Positions 41,612 to 50,774 of a stretch of DNA of 59,469 nucleotides are shown here, in pieces (position 1 is the stretch's first letter; every line of letters begins with the position of its first letter). The notes below the pieces were generated by a model. It saw nothing but the letters and a program-made list of their open reading frames with translations, was not told where the DNA came from and searched no databases. Source of the DNA: Streptomyces rubiginosohelvolus (GTDB lineage: Bacteria > Actinomycetota > Actinomycetes > Streptomycetales > Streptomycetaceae); contig NZ_BMTW01000009.1 of assembly GCF_014649875.1 (NCBI RefSeq), positions 268,822 to 328,290 of the forward strand, given 5' to 3'. The position numbers were made by a program, and so were the translations under genes.

Positions 41612-43099
41612 GTGAACTCCCCCCATACCCCCGTCCGCGCCCTGCCGCTGCACCGCCGCCACCGGCTGCGCTCCGCCGCGCTGGCCGCCACGGTCGCGGC
41701 CCTGCTCCTCGGGTCGGCGGGCCGGGCCCCGGCGGCGCCCGCCCCGGCCGGGAGCCCGAGCGGAACCCCGGCGGCCGCCCCGGTCGCCGCCGACTGCCCG
41801 AAGGCGCTGGCCGGAAAGGCGCGGTGTTACACGGGCCAGGACGGGAACAGGGCGCACTACGCGCTCGCCGTCCCGATCCGCTGGAACGGCTCCCTGGTGG
41901 TGCACGCGCACGGCGGGCCCGACCTGGGCGACGCGTCGGACCCGGCCCGCTCGACCGAGGACCTGGAGCGCTGGGCCGTCATGGTCGAGGAGGGGTACGC
42001 CTGGGCGGGCTCCTCGTACCGGCGCGGCGGCTACGGGACGCGGATGGCGGCGGCCGACACCGAGAGCGTGCGCCGGGTCTTCACCGACCGGTTCGGCAAG
42101 CCGGGGCGGACCTATCTGCACGGCCAGTCCTGGGGCGGGAACGTCGCCGCCAAGGTCGCGGAGACGTACGGCACGAAGCCCGGGGCCTACGACGGGGTGC
42201 TGCTGACCAACGGCGTCCTGGGCGGCGGTTCGCGCGGCTACGACTACCGGGTGGACCTGCGCGTGGTCTACCAGTACTACTGCGGCAACCACCCGCGCCC
42301 CACCGAGCCGCAGTACCCGCTGTGGCAGGGGCTGCGCCCGGACTCCACGATGACGTCCGCCGGGCTGAGCGCCCGGCTGCGGGAGTGCACGGGGTTCGAC
42401 GCCGAACCGGCCGCCCGGACCGCGCTCCAGCAGCGGAACCTCAACGACATCCTGGCCGTCACCGGGATCCCGGAGCGGTCCCTGGAGTCGCATCTGCGGT
42501 TCGCGACGTTCACCTTCCGCGACATCGTCTCGACCCGGCTGGAGGGACGTAACCCCTTCTCCAACCGGGGCGTGCGGTATACCGGCTCGCACGACGACCG
42601 GGCGCTGAACGCGGGCGTGGAGCGGTTCTCGGCGGATCCGGCCGCGCGCCGGGACCTCTCGTGGGACAGCGACCTGACCGGGCGGGTGTCCCTGCCCGTC
42701 CTGACCCTGCACGCGATCGACGACCCCACGGCGTTCGTGGAGCACGAGGCCGCCTACCGGGCGACGCTGCGGGGCGCGGGCCGGGAGCACCGGCTCGTAC
42801 AGTCCTTCACCCGGGAGAGCGAGCACAGCGGGCTGAGCAGCGCGGCGTACGCCAACTCCATTGCCGCTCTTGACCGTTGGGCCCGCAGCGGCCGCAAGCC
42901 CACCGCGCGCTCGCTGGCCGACTCGTGTGCCGCCTTCGACCGGACGTACGGCACGGGCTGCTTCTACGATCCGGCGTTCCGGCCCTCGTCGTACGCCTCC
43001 CGGGTGCTGCCCCGGCCGGGCGGGCTCGGCTGGCCCGCCATGACCGCGGGTCAGGAGCGGGCCTGGAGCCGGATCGACGGGGTGGGCATCGCTCCCTGA
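41612..43099 (+). CDS. Exported alpha/beta hydrolase
   Basis: A 495-residue protein. A long signal peptide has the core SAALAATVAALLLGSA, then a Pro/Ala-rich stretch. The alpha/beta-hydrolase domain has the nucleophile elbow YLHGQSWGGN; an acid in LHAIDDPTAFVEHE and a His in ESEHSGL are plausible triad members. Several cysteines suggest disulfides outside the cell. The substrate is unknown; the enzyme resembles secreted esterase/peptidase-like hydrolases of streptomycetes. The GTG at 41612 follows AGGAG by about 9 nt; an upstream in-frame ATG lacks a ribosome-binding site. Confidence 0.78.
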   Translation: MNSPHTPVRALPLHRRHRLRSAALAATVAALLLGSAGRAPAAPAPAGSPSGTPAAAPVAADCPKALAGKARCYTGQDGNRAHYALAVPIRWNGSLVVHAHGGPDLGDASDPARSTEDLERWAVMVEEGYAWAGSSYRRGGYGTRMAAADTESVRRVFTDRFGKPGRTYLHGQSWGGNVAAKVAETYGTKPGAYDGVLLTNGVLGGGSRGYDYRVDLRVVYQYYCGNHPRPTEPQYPLWQGLRPDSTMTSAGLSARLRECTGFDAEPAARTALQQRNLNDILAVTGIPERSLESHLRFATFTFRDIVSTRLEGRNPFSNRGVRYTGSHDDRALNAGVERFSADPAARRDLSWDSDLTGRVSLPVLTLHAIDDPTAFVEHEAAYRATLRGAGREHRLVQSFTRESEHSGLSSAAYANSIAALDRWARSGRKPTARSLADSCAAFDRTYGTGCFYDPAFRPSSYASRVLPRPGGLGWPAMTAGQERAWSRIDGVGIAP

Positions 43100-43217
43100 G
43101 GCGCGGGCAGGAAACCGGGGCCTTCCCGCATCCCCTGACGCCCTGTTGGTATACCGTAACGCCGCCTTCACACCGGCCGTACGCGAGGGAAACGGCGGCT
43201 GCCTAGCGTCCCCCGCC

Positions 43218-44903
43218 ATGGATACCCGCACGCAACTCGCCGAACCGTCCCCGCCGGACCCCGCACCGCCCGCCGTCCCCGACGAACCCCAGGCGGTGCG
43301 GGAGACGCTGGAGGACTACACCCTCCGCTTCGCGCCCCGCAGTTACCGCCGCTGGACCCCGATGGTCGTCGCGACCACCGCGCTCGGCGGCATCGCCTAC
43401 ATGGCCGACTTCTCCATCGGCGCCGGGATCGCCATGGCCCACGGCACCGGCAACGCCCTGGTCGCGATCACCGTCGCGGCGGCCCTCATCTTCATCACCG
43501 GTTTCCCGCTCGCCTACTACGCGGCCCGCTACAACATCGACCTGGACCTGATCACCCGGGGCTCCGGCTTCGGCTACTACGGATCGGTCCTCACCGGCGT
43601 CATCTTCGCCAGCTTCACCGTCATCTTCTTCGCCCTCGAAGGCGCGATCATGGCCCAGGGCCTCAAGCTCGGCTTCGGGCTGCCGCTGTGGCTCGGCTAC
43701 GCCGTCTCCACCCTCATGGTCATCCCCCTCGTCATCTACGGGATGAAGGCGCTCAGCACGCTCCAGGTGTGGACCACCCCCATCTGGCTGCTGCTGATGG
43801 TCGGCCCGCTGGTCTATCTGGTCGCCACCGACCCCGGCACCGTCGACAGCTTCCTCGCCTACGCGGGCACCGACGGCGAGGGCAGCCTCGACACGGCCTC
43901 CGTGCTGCTCGGCGCGGGGGTCTGCCTCTCGCTCATCGCGCAGATCGGTGAGCAGATCGACTATCTGCGCTTCATGCCGCCGAAGACCGAGGCGAACCGG
44001 CGCAGTTGGTGGACGGCGATGGTCATGGCAGGGCCCGGCTGGGTGGTGCTCGGCGCGATCAAGCAGGCCATCGGGGTCTTCCTCGCCGTCTACATCCTCT
44101 CCGAGGTGGGACCGGCCGCCGCGACCGAGCCGATCCAGCAGTTCCGCGGGGCGTTCGACGCGATGATGCCGTCCTGGCTGGTGGTGCCGCTGGCCGTGGT
44201 GCTGGTCGTGATCAGCCAGATCAAGATCAATGTGACGAACGCCTACTCCGGCTCGCTGGCGTGGACGAACTCCTTCACCCGGGTCACCAAGCACTACCCC
44301 GGCCGCATGATCTTCGTCCTGGTCAACCTGGCCTTCGCGCTGATCCTGATGGAGGCCGACATGTTCAGCTTCCTCAACAGCATCCTGGGCTTCTACTCCA
44401 ACTGCGCCATCGCCTGGGTGGTCACCGTCGCCACCGACATCGGGGTCAACAAGTACCTGCTGAAGCTCTCCCCGCACGCGCCGGAATTCCGCCGGGGCAT
44501 GCTCTACGCGGTCAACCCGGTCGGCGTGACCGCGTTCACCGCCGCCTCCGGGCTGTCCATCGCGATGTACTTCCACGCCTTCGGCGACACGGTCCAGCCC
44601 TACTCCCCCGTGGCCGCCGTGGTGATCGCGTTCGTCCTCACCCCGGTCATGGCGGTCGTCACCCGGGGCCGGTACTACCTGCGGCGCACCGACGACGGCA
44701 TCCCGGTGCCGCTGCTGGACGCCGAGGGCAACCCGAGCGCGGTCACGTACGACTGCCACGTCTGCCGGCAGACCTTCGAGCGCCCGGACCTGGCCGCCTG
44801 CCCGGCCCATGACGCCATGGTGTGCTCGCTGTGCCTGAGCACGGACAAGGCGGGCGACCATGTGCTGCCGGCCGCACCGCCCGTCCCGCTCTCCGGCACC
44901 TGA
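43218..44903 (+). CDS. NCS1-family purine/cytosine permease with cysteine-rich tail
   Basis: A 561-residue membrane protein with about 12 helices and NCS1 features: RSYRRWTPMVVATTALGGIA, TRGSGFGYYGSVLT, IGEQIDYLRFMPPKT, and SQIKINVTNAYSGSLAWTN. It probably imports a nucleobase, allantoin or a related compound. After the last helix a ~70-residue cytosolic tail carries five cysteines in a CX2CX11CX7CX2C pattern (from YDCHVCRQTF), like a zinc ribbon. TAGCGT (43203-43208) is 10 nt before the ATG, so the leader is short or absent. A GGTATACC palindrome (43148-43155) lies upstream of the putative promoter and could be an operator. Confidence 0.85.
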   Translation: MDTRTQLAEPSPPDPAPPAVPDEPQAVRETLEDYTLRFAPRSYRRWTPMVVATTALGGIAYMADFSIGAGIAMAHGTGNALVAITVAAALIFITGFPLAYYAARYNIDLDLITRGSGFGYYGSVLTGVIFASFTVIFFALEGAIMAQGLKLGFGLPLWLGYAVSTLMVIPLVIYGMKALSTLQVWTTPIWLLLMVGPLVYLVATDPGTVDSFLAYAGTDGEGSLDTASVLLGAGVCLSLIAQIGEQIDYLRFMPPKTEANRRSWWTAMVMAGPGWVVLGAIKQAIGVFLAVYILSEVGPAAATEPIQQFRGAFDAMMPSWLVVPLAVVLVVISQIKINVTNAYSGSLAWTNSFTRVTKHYPGRMIFVLVNLAFALILMEADMFSFLNSILGFYSNCAIAWVVTVATDIGVNKYLLKLSPHAPEFRRGMLYAVNPVGVTAFTAASGLSIAMYFHAFGDTVQPYSPVAAVVIAFVLTPVMAVVTRGRYYLRRTDDGIPVPLLDAEGNPSAVTYDCHVCRQTFERPDLAACPAHDAMVCSLCLSTDKAGDHVLPAAPPVPLSGT

Positions 44904-44929
44904 CCTGCTGTCCGTACCTGCTGTCCGTA
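44904..44929. repeat. 13-bp tandem duplication between convergent genes
   Basis: CCTGCTGTCCGTA occurs twice in tandem (44904-44916, 44917-44929) in the 37-bp gap between the NCS1 permease stop and the aldo/keto reductase stop. No terminator-like stem is visible in the gap. Confidence 0.8.
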
Positions 44930-44940
44930 CGTGACCGGCG

Positions 44941-45945
44941 TCAGCCCGCCTTCGCGTCCCGCAGCAGCTCCTCGATCCGGGACAGTTCGTCCTCGGTGAA
45001 GTCCAGGTTCCGGGCGGCCTCAACGCTGTTCTCCAGTTGCGCGACGCTGCTGGCGCCGACGACGGCGGAGGTGAGCCGGCCGCCGCGCAGCACCCATGCC
45101 AGGGCCAGCTGCGCGAGCGACTGGCCCCGCTCCTTCGCCAGCGCGTCCAGCGCGCGCAGCCGCTCCACCAGCTGCGGGGTGACGGCGTCGGCGGACAGGA
45201 AGGGGCTGTCCCCGGCCGCCCGGGACCCGGCCGGGATGCCGTTCAGATAGCGGTCGGTGAGGATGCCCTGCTCAAGCGGGGAGTAGGCGATGGACCCGGC
45301 ACCCAGCTCGTCCAGGACGTCCGGCAGCCCGTCGTCCTCGATGCGGCGGTCGAGCATCGAGTAGCGGGGCTGGTGGATGAGGAGCGGGGTGCCGAGGTCC
45401 TTCAGGATCGCGGCGGCCTCACGGGTCTGCGCGGCGGAGTAGTTGGAGAGGCCGACGTAGAGGGCCTTGCCCTGCCGGACGGCGGAGTCGAGCGCGCCCA
45501 TCGTCTCTTCGAGCGGGGTGTCCGGGTCGGGGCGGTGGGAGTAGAAGATGTCGACGTACTCGACACCGAGGCGCTTGAGGCTCTGGTCGAGCGAGGAGCG
45601 CAGGTACTTCCGCGAGCCCCACTCCCCGTACGGCCCCTCCCACATGTGGTAGCCGGCCTTGGTGGAGATGACGAGTTCGTCGCGCAGCCGGGCGAAGTCG
45701 GTCGCCAGGGCCCGGCCCAGGGTCTCTTCGGCGGAGCCGGGCGGCGGGCCGTAGTTGTTGGCCAGGTCGAAGTGGGTGATGCCGAGGTCGAAGGCGCGGC
45801 GCAGGATGGCGCCCTGCGTCTCGGGCGTCCTGTCTCCCCCGAAGTTGTGCCAGAGGCCGAGGGAGAGCGCGGGCAGCAGCAGACCGCTGCGGCCGGTGCG
45901 CCGGTAGGGCATGGCGGTGTAGCGGTCGGGGGACGGCAGGTACAT
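44941..45945 (-). CDS. Aldo/keto reductase (YghZ/GPR-like)
   Basis: A 334-residue aldo/keto reductase. It begins MPYRRTGRSGLLLPALSLGLWHNFG and has DLANNYGPPPGSAEETLGRAL (catalytic Asp and Tyr), the Lys in VISTKAGYHMW, the His in DIFYSHRPDP, LIHQPRYSMLDR and the cofactor segment VVGASSVAQLENS. The long GYHMWEGPYGEWGSRKY stretch is characteristic of the YghZ subgroup, L-glyceraldehyde-3-phosphate or methylglyoxal reductases. GGAG about 8 nt before the ATG at 45945 supports this start. It is divergent from the LysR gene at 46075 across 129 bp. Confidence 0.9.
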   Translation of the reverse strand: MYLPSPDRYTAMPYRRTGRSGLLLPALSLGLWHNFGGDRTPETQGAILRRAFDLGITHFDLANNYGPPPGSAEETLGRALATDFARLRDELVISTKAGYHMWEGPYGEWGSRKYLRSSLDQSLKRLGVEYVDIFYSHRPDPDTPLEETMGALDSAVRQGKALYVGLSNYSAAQTREAAAILKDLGTPLLIHQPRYSMLDRRIEDDGLPDVLDELGAGSIAYSPLEQGILTDRYLNGIPAGSRAAGDSPFLSADAVTPQLVERLRALDALAKERGQSLAQLALAWVLRGGRLTSAVVGASSVAQLENSVEAARNLDFTEDELSRIEELLRDAKAG

Positions 45946-46074
45946 GGGCAGGCTCCGCTGGAGAGTTTCGGGGCGTACAAGGCACCCCCTGAGGGGCGGT
46001 TCCAGGCTTCCGCAGATCGATCCAGCAGTCCAACAGGAGATTCCGCTCGGATTCATCGCCTAAATTGCTCAATC

Positions 46075-47007
46075 ATGGAATTGCGTCAGCTGGAGCACTT
46101 CGTCGCCGTGGCGGAGGAGCAGCACTTCACCCGCGCCGCCGAGCGCCTCGCCGTCTCGCAGTCCGGGCTCTCCGCCTCCGTACGGGCCCTGGAGCAGGAG
46201 CTGCGGACCCCGTTGTTCAGCCGCACAACGCGCACGGTCCGGCTCACCGAGGCGGGGCGGGCGCTGCTGGTGGAGGCGGAGCGCACGCTGGCGGGGGCGA
46301 GGGCGGCGCGGGACGCGGTCGACGCCGTACGAGGGCTGCTGCGCGGGACGCTGACGGTGGGGGTCGAGCAGTGCGTGGCGGGGGTGAGCCCGGCACGGCT
46401 GCTGGCGGCGTTCCACCGGGAGCATCCGCAGATGGAGCTGAGGCTGCGGCAGGAGGGCACCAGCAGCCTGCTGGACGGGGTGGCGGGCGGGCGGCTCGAC
46501 CTGGCGTTCGCGGCGACGGTCAGCCCGGCGGAGTGGCGCGGGGAGCTGGTGCCGCTGGCCCGGGAGCCGATGGTGCTGCTGTGTGCGGCGGGGCACCCGT
46601 TCGCCGGGCGGGCCGAGGTGGCGTGGGAGGAGCTGCCGGGGGCCTCGTTCATCGACTTCCACCCGGACTGGGGGCCGCGCCGGGCCGCCGACGAGGCGTT
46701 CGCGGCGGCGGGGGTGCGGCGGACGGTGGGCCTGGAGGTCAACGATGTGCACAGCCTGCTGGAGCTGGTGCAGGAGGGGCTGGGGATCGCGGTGGTGCCG
46801 CACCACTTCTCGCGTAAGCCGGAGGCGGCGCGGCTGGTCGCGGTGGAGCTGGCGGGCGCGCACCGGCCGGTGTACGAGAGCGTGGTGGTGCTGCCGGGGG
46901 CGCGGAGCCTGAGCCCGGGGGCGCGGTCGCTGATGCGGCTGGTGCGGGAGGACCCGGTACGGGAGCCGGACGGGGTCGACGCGGGGCGGGCGTGGCTCCG
47001 GGGCTGA
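46075..47007 (+). CDS. LysR-family transcriptional regulator
   Basis: A 310-residue LysR regulator. It starts MELRQLEHFVAVAEEQHFTRAAERLAVSQSGLSASVRALE, the typical helix-turn-helix, followed by the effector domain (LTVGVEQCVAG, LVPLAREPMVLLCAAGHPFA, GLGIAVVPHHF). TAAATT (46061-46066) is 9 nt before the ATG with no Shine-Dalgarno, suggesting leaderless translation. It is divergent from the YghZ-like aldo/keto reductase, its likely target. Confidence 0.9.
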   Translation: MELRQLEHFVAVAEEQHFTRAAERLAVSQSGLSASVRALEQELRTPLFSRTTRTVRLTEAGRALLVEAERTLAGARAARDAVDAVRGLLRGTLTVGVEQCVAGVSPARLLAAFHREHPQMELRLRQEGTSSLLDGVAGGRLDLAFAATVSPAEWRGELVPLAREPMVLLCAAGHPFAGRAEVAWEELPGASFIDFHPDWGPRRAADEAFAAAGVRRTVGLEVNDVHSLLELVQEGLGIAVVPHHFSRKPEAARLVAVELAGAHRPVYESVVVLPGARSLSPGARSLMRLVREDPVREPDGVDAGRAWLRG

Positions 47008-47060
47008 GGCCTGAAGCCCCGCGGACCCCTGAAGCCCCGCCGGCCCCCGTCGCGTACGGC

Positions 47061-49511
47061 TCAGTCCTCGTGGCCCAGCTGGAGGTCGCGTTCGGTGCGG
47101 CCGCCGCCCGCGACCTGGAGGACGGTGGCGACCGGCGGGTACCCGGCGGCGATCACGGTGTACTCGCCGGACGACAGGTCGACGAACCGGAACGACCCGT
47201 CGGACCCGGTCGTGAGGGTGTCCACCACATTGCCCGCCGCGTCGAGCAGGGTGACCCGGGCGTCCTCGACGGGCCGTCCGCCGGTGGCCCGGACCACGCC
47301 GCGCAGGACGGCCCCGCCCGCCAGCTCGATGTCCTGCCGGGTCTCGCGGGCGGCCTGCACGCTGACCGGGAGGGCGGCGGGGCGGAAGGCGGGGGCGCTG
47401 GCGGCGAGGGTGTACTCGCCCGCGATCAGCTCGCCGATGACATAGCCGCCCTCGCGGCCGGTACGGGTCGAGGCGACGACCTCGCCCCGTACGTCGGTGA
47501 GGGTGACGGCCGCGTCGCGTACGGGAGCCCCGTCGGGAGTGAGGACGGATCCGGCGAGGCGTCCGGCGCCGCCGAGCACCACGTCCAGCTCGACGGGGCG
47601 TTCGCCCACGGTGACGCTGACGGCCTGCGGCTGGTGGCCGCCCGCCGCGGCGATCAGGACGTAGGAGCCGGCGCCGGGGACGCTGAGCGCGTACCGCCCG
47701 TCCTCGCCGCTGGCCCCGCGCCCGATCTGCTGCCCCTGGACATCGATGAGGGTGAGGGCGGCCCGGGGGACGGTCGTGCCGTCGGGGTGCTGGACGCTGC
47801 CGTGCACCGGCACCCCGGCGAGGTGGCCGGAGTCGGCGCGGGCGGCGGGGATCTGCGTGGTCGTCGTCTCGGCGGCTTCGGGGCTGTGGTGGGACACCAG
47901 CGGTTTCTCCTTGAGGAAGAAGGCGAGGATCAGGCCGAGCACGAGGACCGGCACGAGGTAGAGGAAGATGCGCGGCATCGCGTCGACGTACGCCTGGATG
48001 TAGGCGTCGCGCAACGCGGGTTCCATCGCGTGGACGATCTGCGGGGTGATCGACTCGGGGTCGGGCAGCTCCGCGCCGGTGGGCAGCCGGACGCCGAGCG
48101 CGTCGGAGAGCCGTCCGGCGAGCAGCGTGCCGAAGATCGCCGCGCCGACGCTGCCGCCGATCTGCCGGAAGTAGTTGTTGGCGCTGGTGGCGGTGCCGAG
48201 GTCCGAGGGGCGTACGGAGTTCTGCGCGGCGAGCACGAGGACGGACATGACCAGTCCGATGCCGAGGCCGAGGACCGCTTGGTAGAGGCTGTACACCAGC
48301 GGGGAGGTGTCCGCCTCCAGCAGGGACAGCAGGCCCATGCCGACCACCGAGACGGCGCTGCCGACGATCGGGTAGATCCGGTAGCGGCCGGTGCGGGTGA
48401 CGAGCTGGCCCGAGACGATGGAGCCGCCGACGATGCCCATCATCATCGGGAGCATCAGCAGCCCGGATTCGGTGGCGCTGACCCCGTCGACCATCTGGAG
48501 ATAGGTCGGGAGGTAGCTGGCGGCCCCGAAGAGCGCGATGCCGACGACCGCGCCGACCAGGCCGGTGACGTTGAAGACGGAGTCACGGAAGAGCCGTAGC
48601 GGAATGATCGGTTCTGCGGCTCGGTGTTCCACGGCGACGAAGAGCACCGTCGTGACGACCGCGCCCGCCGTCAGGCCCAGGATGGTCCGCGAGCCCCAGG
48701 CGTACTCGGTGCCGCCCCAACTGGTCACCAGCACCAGGCAGGTGGAGGCGGCGGCGAGGAGCGCGGCGCCCAGGACGTCGAGCCGGGGGCGTACGGCGGG
48801 CCGGGGCAGCTTGAGGACGACCGCGATGACGGCCAGGGTGACCAGGCCGAAGGGGACGTTGATGTAGAAGCACCAGCGCCAGGAGGCGTGGTCGGTGAAG
48901 AAGCCGCCGAGCAGGGGCCCGGCGACCGAGGCGAGGCCGAAGACCGCGCCGATGAGGCCCATGTAGCGGCCGCGCTCCCGGGCGGGGACGATGTCCGCGA
49001 TGATCGCCTGGACGCCGATCATGAGACCGCCGCCGCCGATGCCCTGGAGGGCGCGGAAGGCGATCAGTTCGTCCATGGTGCGCGACCAGCCCGCGAGGGC
49101 GGAGCCGATGATGAAGACGACGATGGCGAACTGGAAGACGCCTTTGCGGCCGAAGAGGTCGCCGAGCTTGCCGTAGAGCGGCAGGACGATGGTGGAGGCG
49201 AGGAGATAGGCGGTGACCGCCCAGGACATCTTCTCCAGGCCGTGCAGCTCACCGACGATCCTGGGCAGCGCGGTGGCGACGATCATCTGGTCGAGCGCCG
49301 CGAGCAGCAGGGTGAGCATCAGCCCGAGGAAGACCATGCGGACCTTGCGGGGGCTGATCTCCACGGCCGCCTGCCCGGTGCCGGGTCCGGCCGGAGGTGG
49401 CGGCAGGGGCGGTGCGGCGGTTTCGACGGTCGCCGCCGCGCCGTCCGGATCCGGGCCGTCCGGTCCGGTGCCGTTCGGCTCGTCCTTCACCAGCGTGATT
49501 CCGCCCACCAC
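47061..49511 (-). CDS. DHA2-type MFS transporter with three C-terminal carboxypeptidase-regulatory-like domains
   Basis: An 816-residue protein. Residues ~55-545 are a 14-helix DHA2 drug:proton antiporter: LDQMIVATALPRI, GKLGDLFGRKGVF, ALQGIGGGGLM, VAGPLLGGFF with SWRWCFYINVPFG. The ~260-residue tail contains three ~83-residue beta-sandwich repeats of the carboxypeptidase-regulatory-like type (patterns GxxPVxxAxVTLxDxxG, GSDGSF/GREGGY, SGEYTVIAAG). An appended tail of this kind is unusual for an exporter; its side of the membrane and its role are unknown. The GTG at 49511 follows GGGGAG by 6 nt. It converges on LysR at 46075. Confidence 0.85.
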   Translation of the reverse strand: MVGGITLVKDEPNGTGPDGPDPDGAAATVETAAPPLPPPPAGPGTGQAAVEISPRKVRMVFLGLMLTLLLAALDQMIVATALPRIVGELHGLEKMSWAVTAYLLASTIVLPLYGKLGDLFGRKGVFQFAIVVFIIGSALAGWSRTMDELIAFRALQGIGGGGLMIGVQAIIADIVPARERGRYMGLIGAVFGLASVAGPLLGGFFTDHASWRWCFYINVPFGLVTLAVIAVVLKLPRPAVRPRLDVLGAALLAAASTCLVLVTSWGGTEYAWGSRTILGLTAGAVVTTVLFVAVEHRAAEPIIPLRLFRDSVFNVTGLVGAVVGIALFGAASYLPTYLQMVDGVSATESGLLMLPMMMGIVGGSIVSGQLVTRTGRYRIYPIVGSAVSVVGMGLLSLLEADTSPLVYSLYQAVLGLGIGLVMSVLVLAAQNSVRPSDLGTATSANNYFRQIGGSVGAAIFGTLLAGRLSDALGVRLPTGAELPDPESITPQIVHAMEPALRDAYIQAYVDAMPRIFLYLVPVLVLGLILAFFLKEKPLVSHHSPEAAETTTTQIPAARADSGHLAGVPVHGSVQHPDGTTVPRAALTLIDVQGQQIGRGASGEDGRYALSVPGAGSYVLIAAAGGHQPQAVSVTVGERPVELDVVLGGAGRLAGSVLTPDGAPVRDAAVTLTDVRGEVVASTRTGREGGYVIGELIAGEYTLAASAPAFRPAALPVSVQAARETRQDIELAGGAVLRGVVRATGGRPVEDARVTLLDAAGNVVDTLTTGSDGSFRFVDLSSGEYTVIAAGYPPVATVLQVAGGGRTERDLQLGHED

Positions 49512-49729
49512 GTATCGCTCCCCTCGTCGCACCTGCGCCGCCCATTTGTCGCATCGCGCGGCAAGGCGGGGCAAACGTGACGAGGGGCGTACGCGGCGCG
49601 CACGGAGGGCTTATGCGCCGGTGGGAGCCACTACGGCGCACAACCGGTCGCCCGGGAAAACCACCCGTTCCGGTGAGGCCGGTCGTCGTGCGGGGGCCGG
49701 ACGGGCCGGCCTCCGATCGCCGGTCGGCC

Positions 49730-50173
49730 CTACTTCTCGACCTCGGTGGCGAGGTTCTGGAGCAGCTCGTCGTAGATACGGGCGAGGCCCTTGGGGGCGA
49801 AGGTCCGCTCGAAGAACCCGCCGATGCCGCCCGCGCCGTCCCAGACCGTGACCACGACGGCCTTGGACTTCCCCTCACCGGCCGGGGTGACGGTCCAGGT
49901 GGTGACCATGGAGGAGTTGCGGTCCTTCTCGACGAGCTGCCCGTCGGTCGGCTCGCTGACCTCCAGCAGGCAGTCGCGGACACGCTTGCTGGTCGCCTGG
50001 AGCTTCCAGTGCACGAGGGTGCCCTCGCCGTCGCCGCCCTCCCGGACCTCGTACTCGCTGAAGTGCCCGGTCAGCACCTTGCCGCGGACGTCCTTGTAGT
50101 CGGCCAGGGCGTCGAACACCGTGTCCGCGTCCGCCGCGATGATCCGCTCCGTCGTCGCCTCGACCTGCGCCAT
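49730..50173 (-). CDS. SRPBCC (START/polyketide cyclase-like) family protein
   Basis: A 147-residue single-domain protein with the helix-grip layout: AQVEATTERIIAADADTVFDALADY, a central beta-sheet region and the long C-terminal helix (GLARIYDELLQNLATEVEK). Family members bind hydrophobic ligands; nothing specifies one here. GGAGG 7 nt before the ATG at 50173 marks the start. The VOC gene ends 87 bp upstream on the same strand, so they may be co-transcribed. Confidence 0.83.
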   Translation of the reverse strand: MAQVEATTERIIAADADTVFDALADYKDVRGKVLTGHFSEYEVREGGDGEGTLVHWKLQATSKRVRDCLLEVSEPTDGQLVEKDRNSSMVTTWTVTPAGEGKSKAVVVTVWDGAGGIGGFFERTFAPKGLARIYDELLQNLATEVEK

Positions 50174-50260
50174 GGCTGTTCCTCCAGCAATCCGTGGTTC
50201 GGGGGGTGTGCTGAGCCAACCACCTCGGGTACGGCCGCTCAAAATCGGGGCCGGACGGAG

Positions 50261-50653
50261 TCAGGGACAGCGGGTCGCGAGGACGCAGAACTCGTTGCCC
50301 TCCGGGTCGCTGAGGACGACCCAACTCGCCCCGCCCTGTCCGACGTCGGCGCGCCGGGCACCGAGCGCGAGCAGCCGCTCGACCTCCTCGTCCTGCTCCC
50401 GGTCGGTGGGGTTGACGTCGATGTGGAGCCGGTTCTTGAGGGTCTTGCCCTCGGGGACGCGCGCGAAGGTCAGCGCCGGCGGTACCGGGCCGGGCCGGTT
50501 CTTCCCCTCGGGCACCGAGGGCGGGCCGATGGTGACGACCTCCTCCCCCTCCTCCACGCCCTGTACCTCGTAGTCGAGGACCGAGCACCAGAAGCGGGCC
50601 AGGGCCACGGGGTCGGCGCAGTCGATCGCGAGCTCGGTGAACTTGCCGGCCAC
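50261..50653 (-). CDS. VOC-family protein (glyoxalase-like)
   Basis: A 130-residue protein of the actinobacterial glyoxalase_6-like VOC type: FTELAIDCADPVALARFWCSVLDYEV, LHIDVNPTDREQDEEVERLLALGAR, WVVLSDPEGNEFCVLA. The metal ligands His (LHIDV) and Glu (NEFCV) are present. The substrate is unknown. The GTG at 50653 has GGGAGG about 9 nt upstream. It is divergent from the radical SAM gene across 121 bp, which holds a LexA-type box. Confidence 0.85.
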   Translation of the reverse strand: MAGKFTELAIDCADPVALARFWCSVLDYEVQGVEEGEEVVTIGPPSVPEGKNRPGPVPPALTFARVPEGKTLKNRLHIDVNPTDREQDEEVERLLALGARRADVGQGGASWVVLSDPEGNEFCVLATRCP

Positions 50654-50729
50654 GGTCGGGACCTCCCGGTCCGGTAGGGGTTCGTCGGTGCGCCACAGGC
50701 TAGCCCTGGGCTGCCTCGCACGATCAAGG

Positions 50730-50741
50730 GAACAAGTGTTC
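50730..50741. promoter_or_regulatory. LexA-type SOS box upstream of the radical SAM gene
   Basis: GAACAAGTGTTC fits the actinobacterial/Firmicute LexA consensus GAAC-N4-GTTC exactly. It abuts the -10 hexamer TATTCT (50742-50747) and lies 34 bp upstream of the radical SAM start at 50775, so a bound repressor would block that promoter. DNA-damage induction is the natural prediction. Confidence 0.7.
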
Positions 50742-50774
50742 TATTCTGCGAGGAGTGCTACCGAGGAGGCGTCC

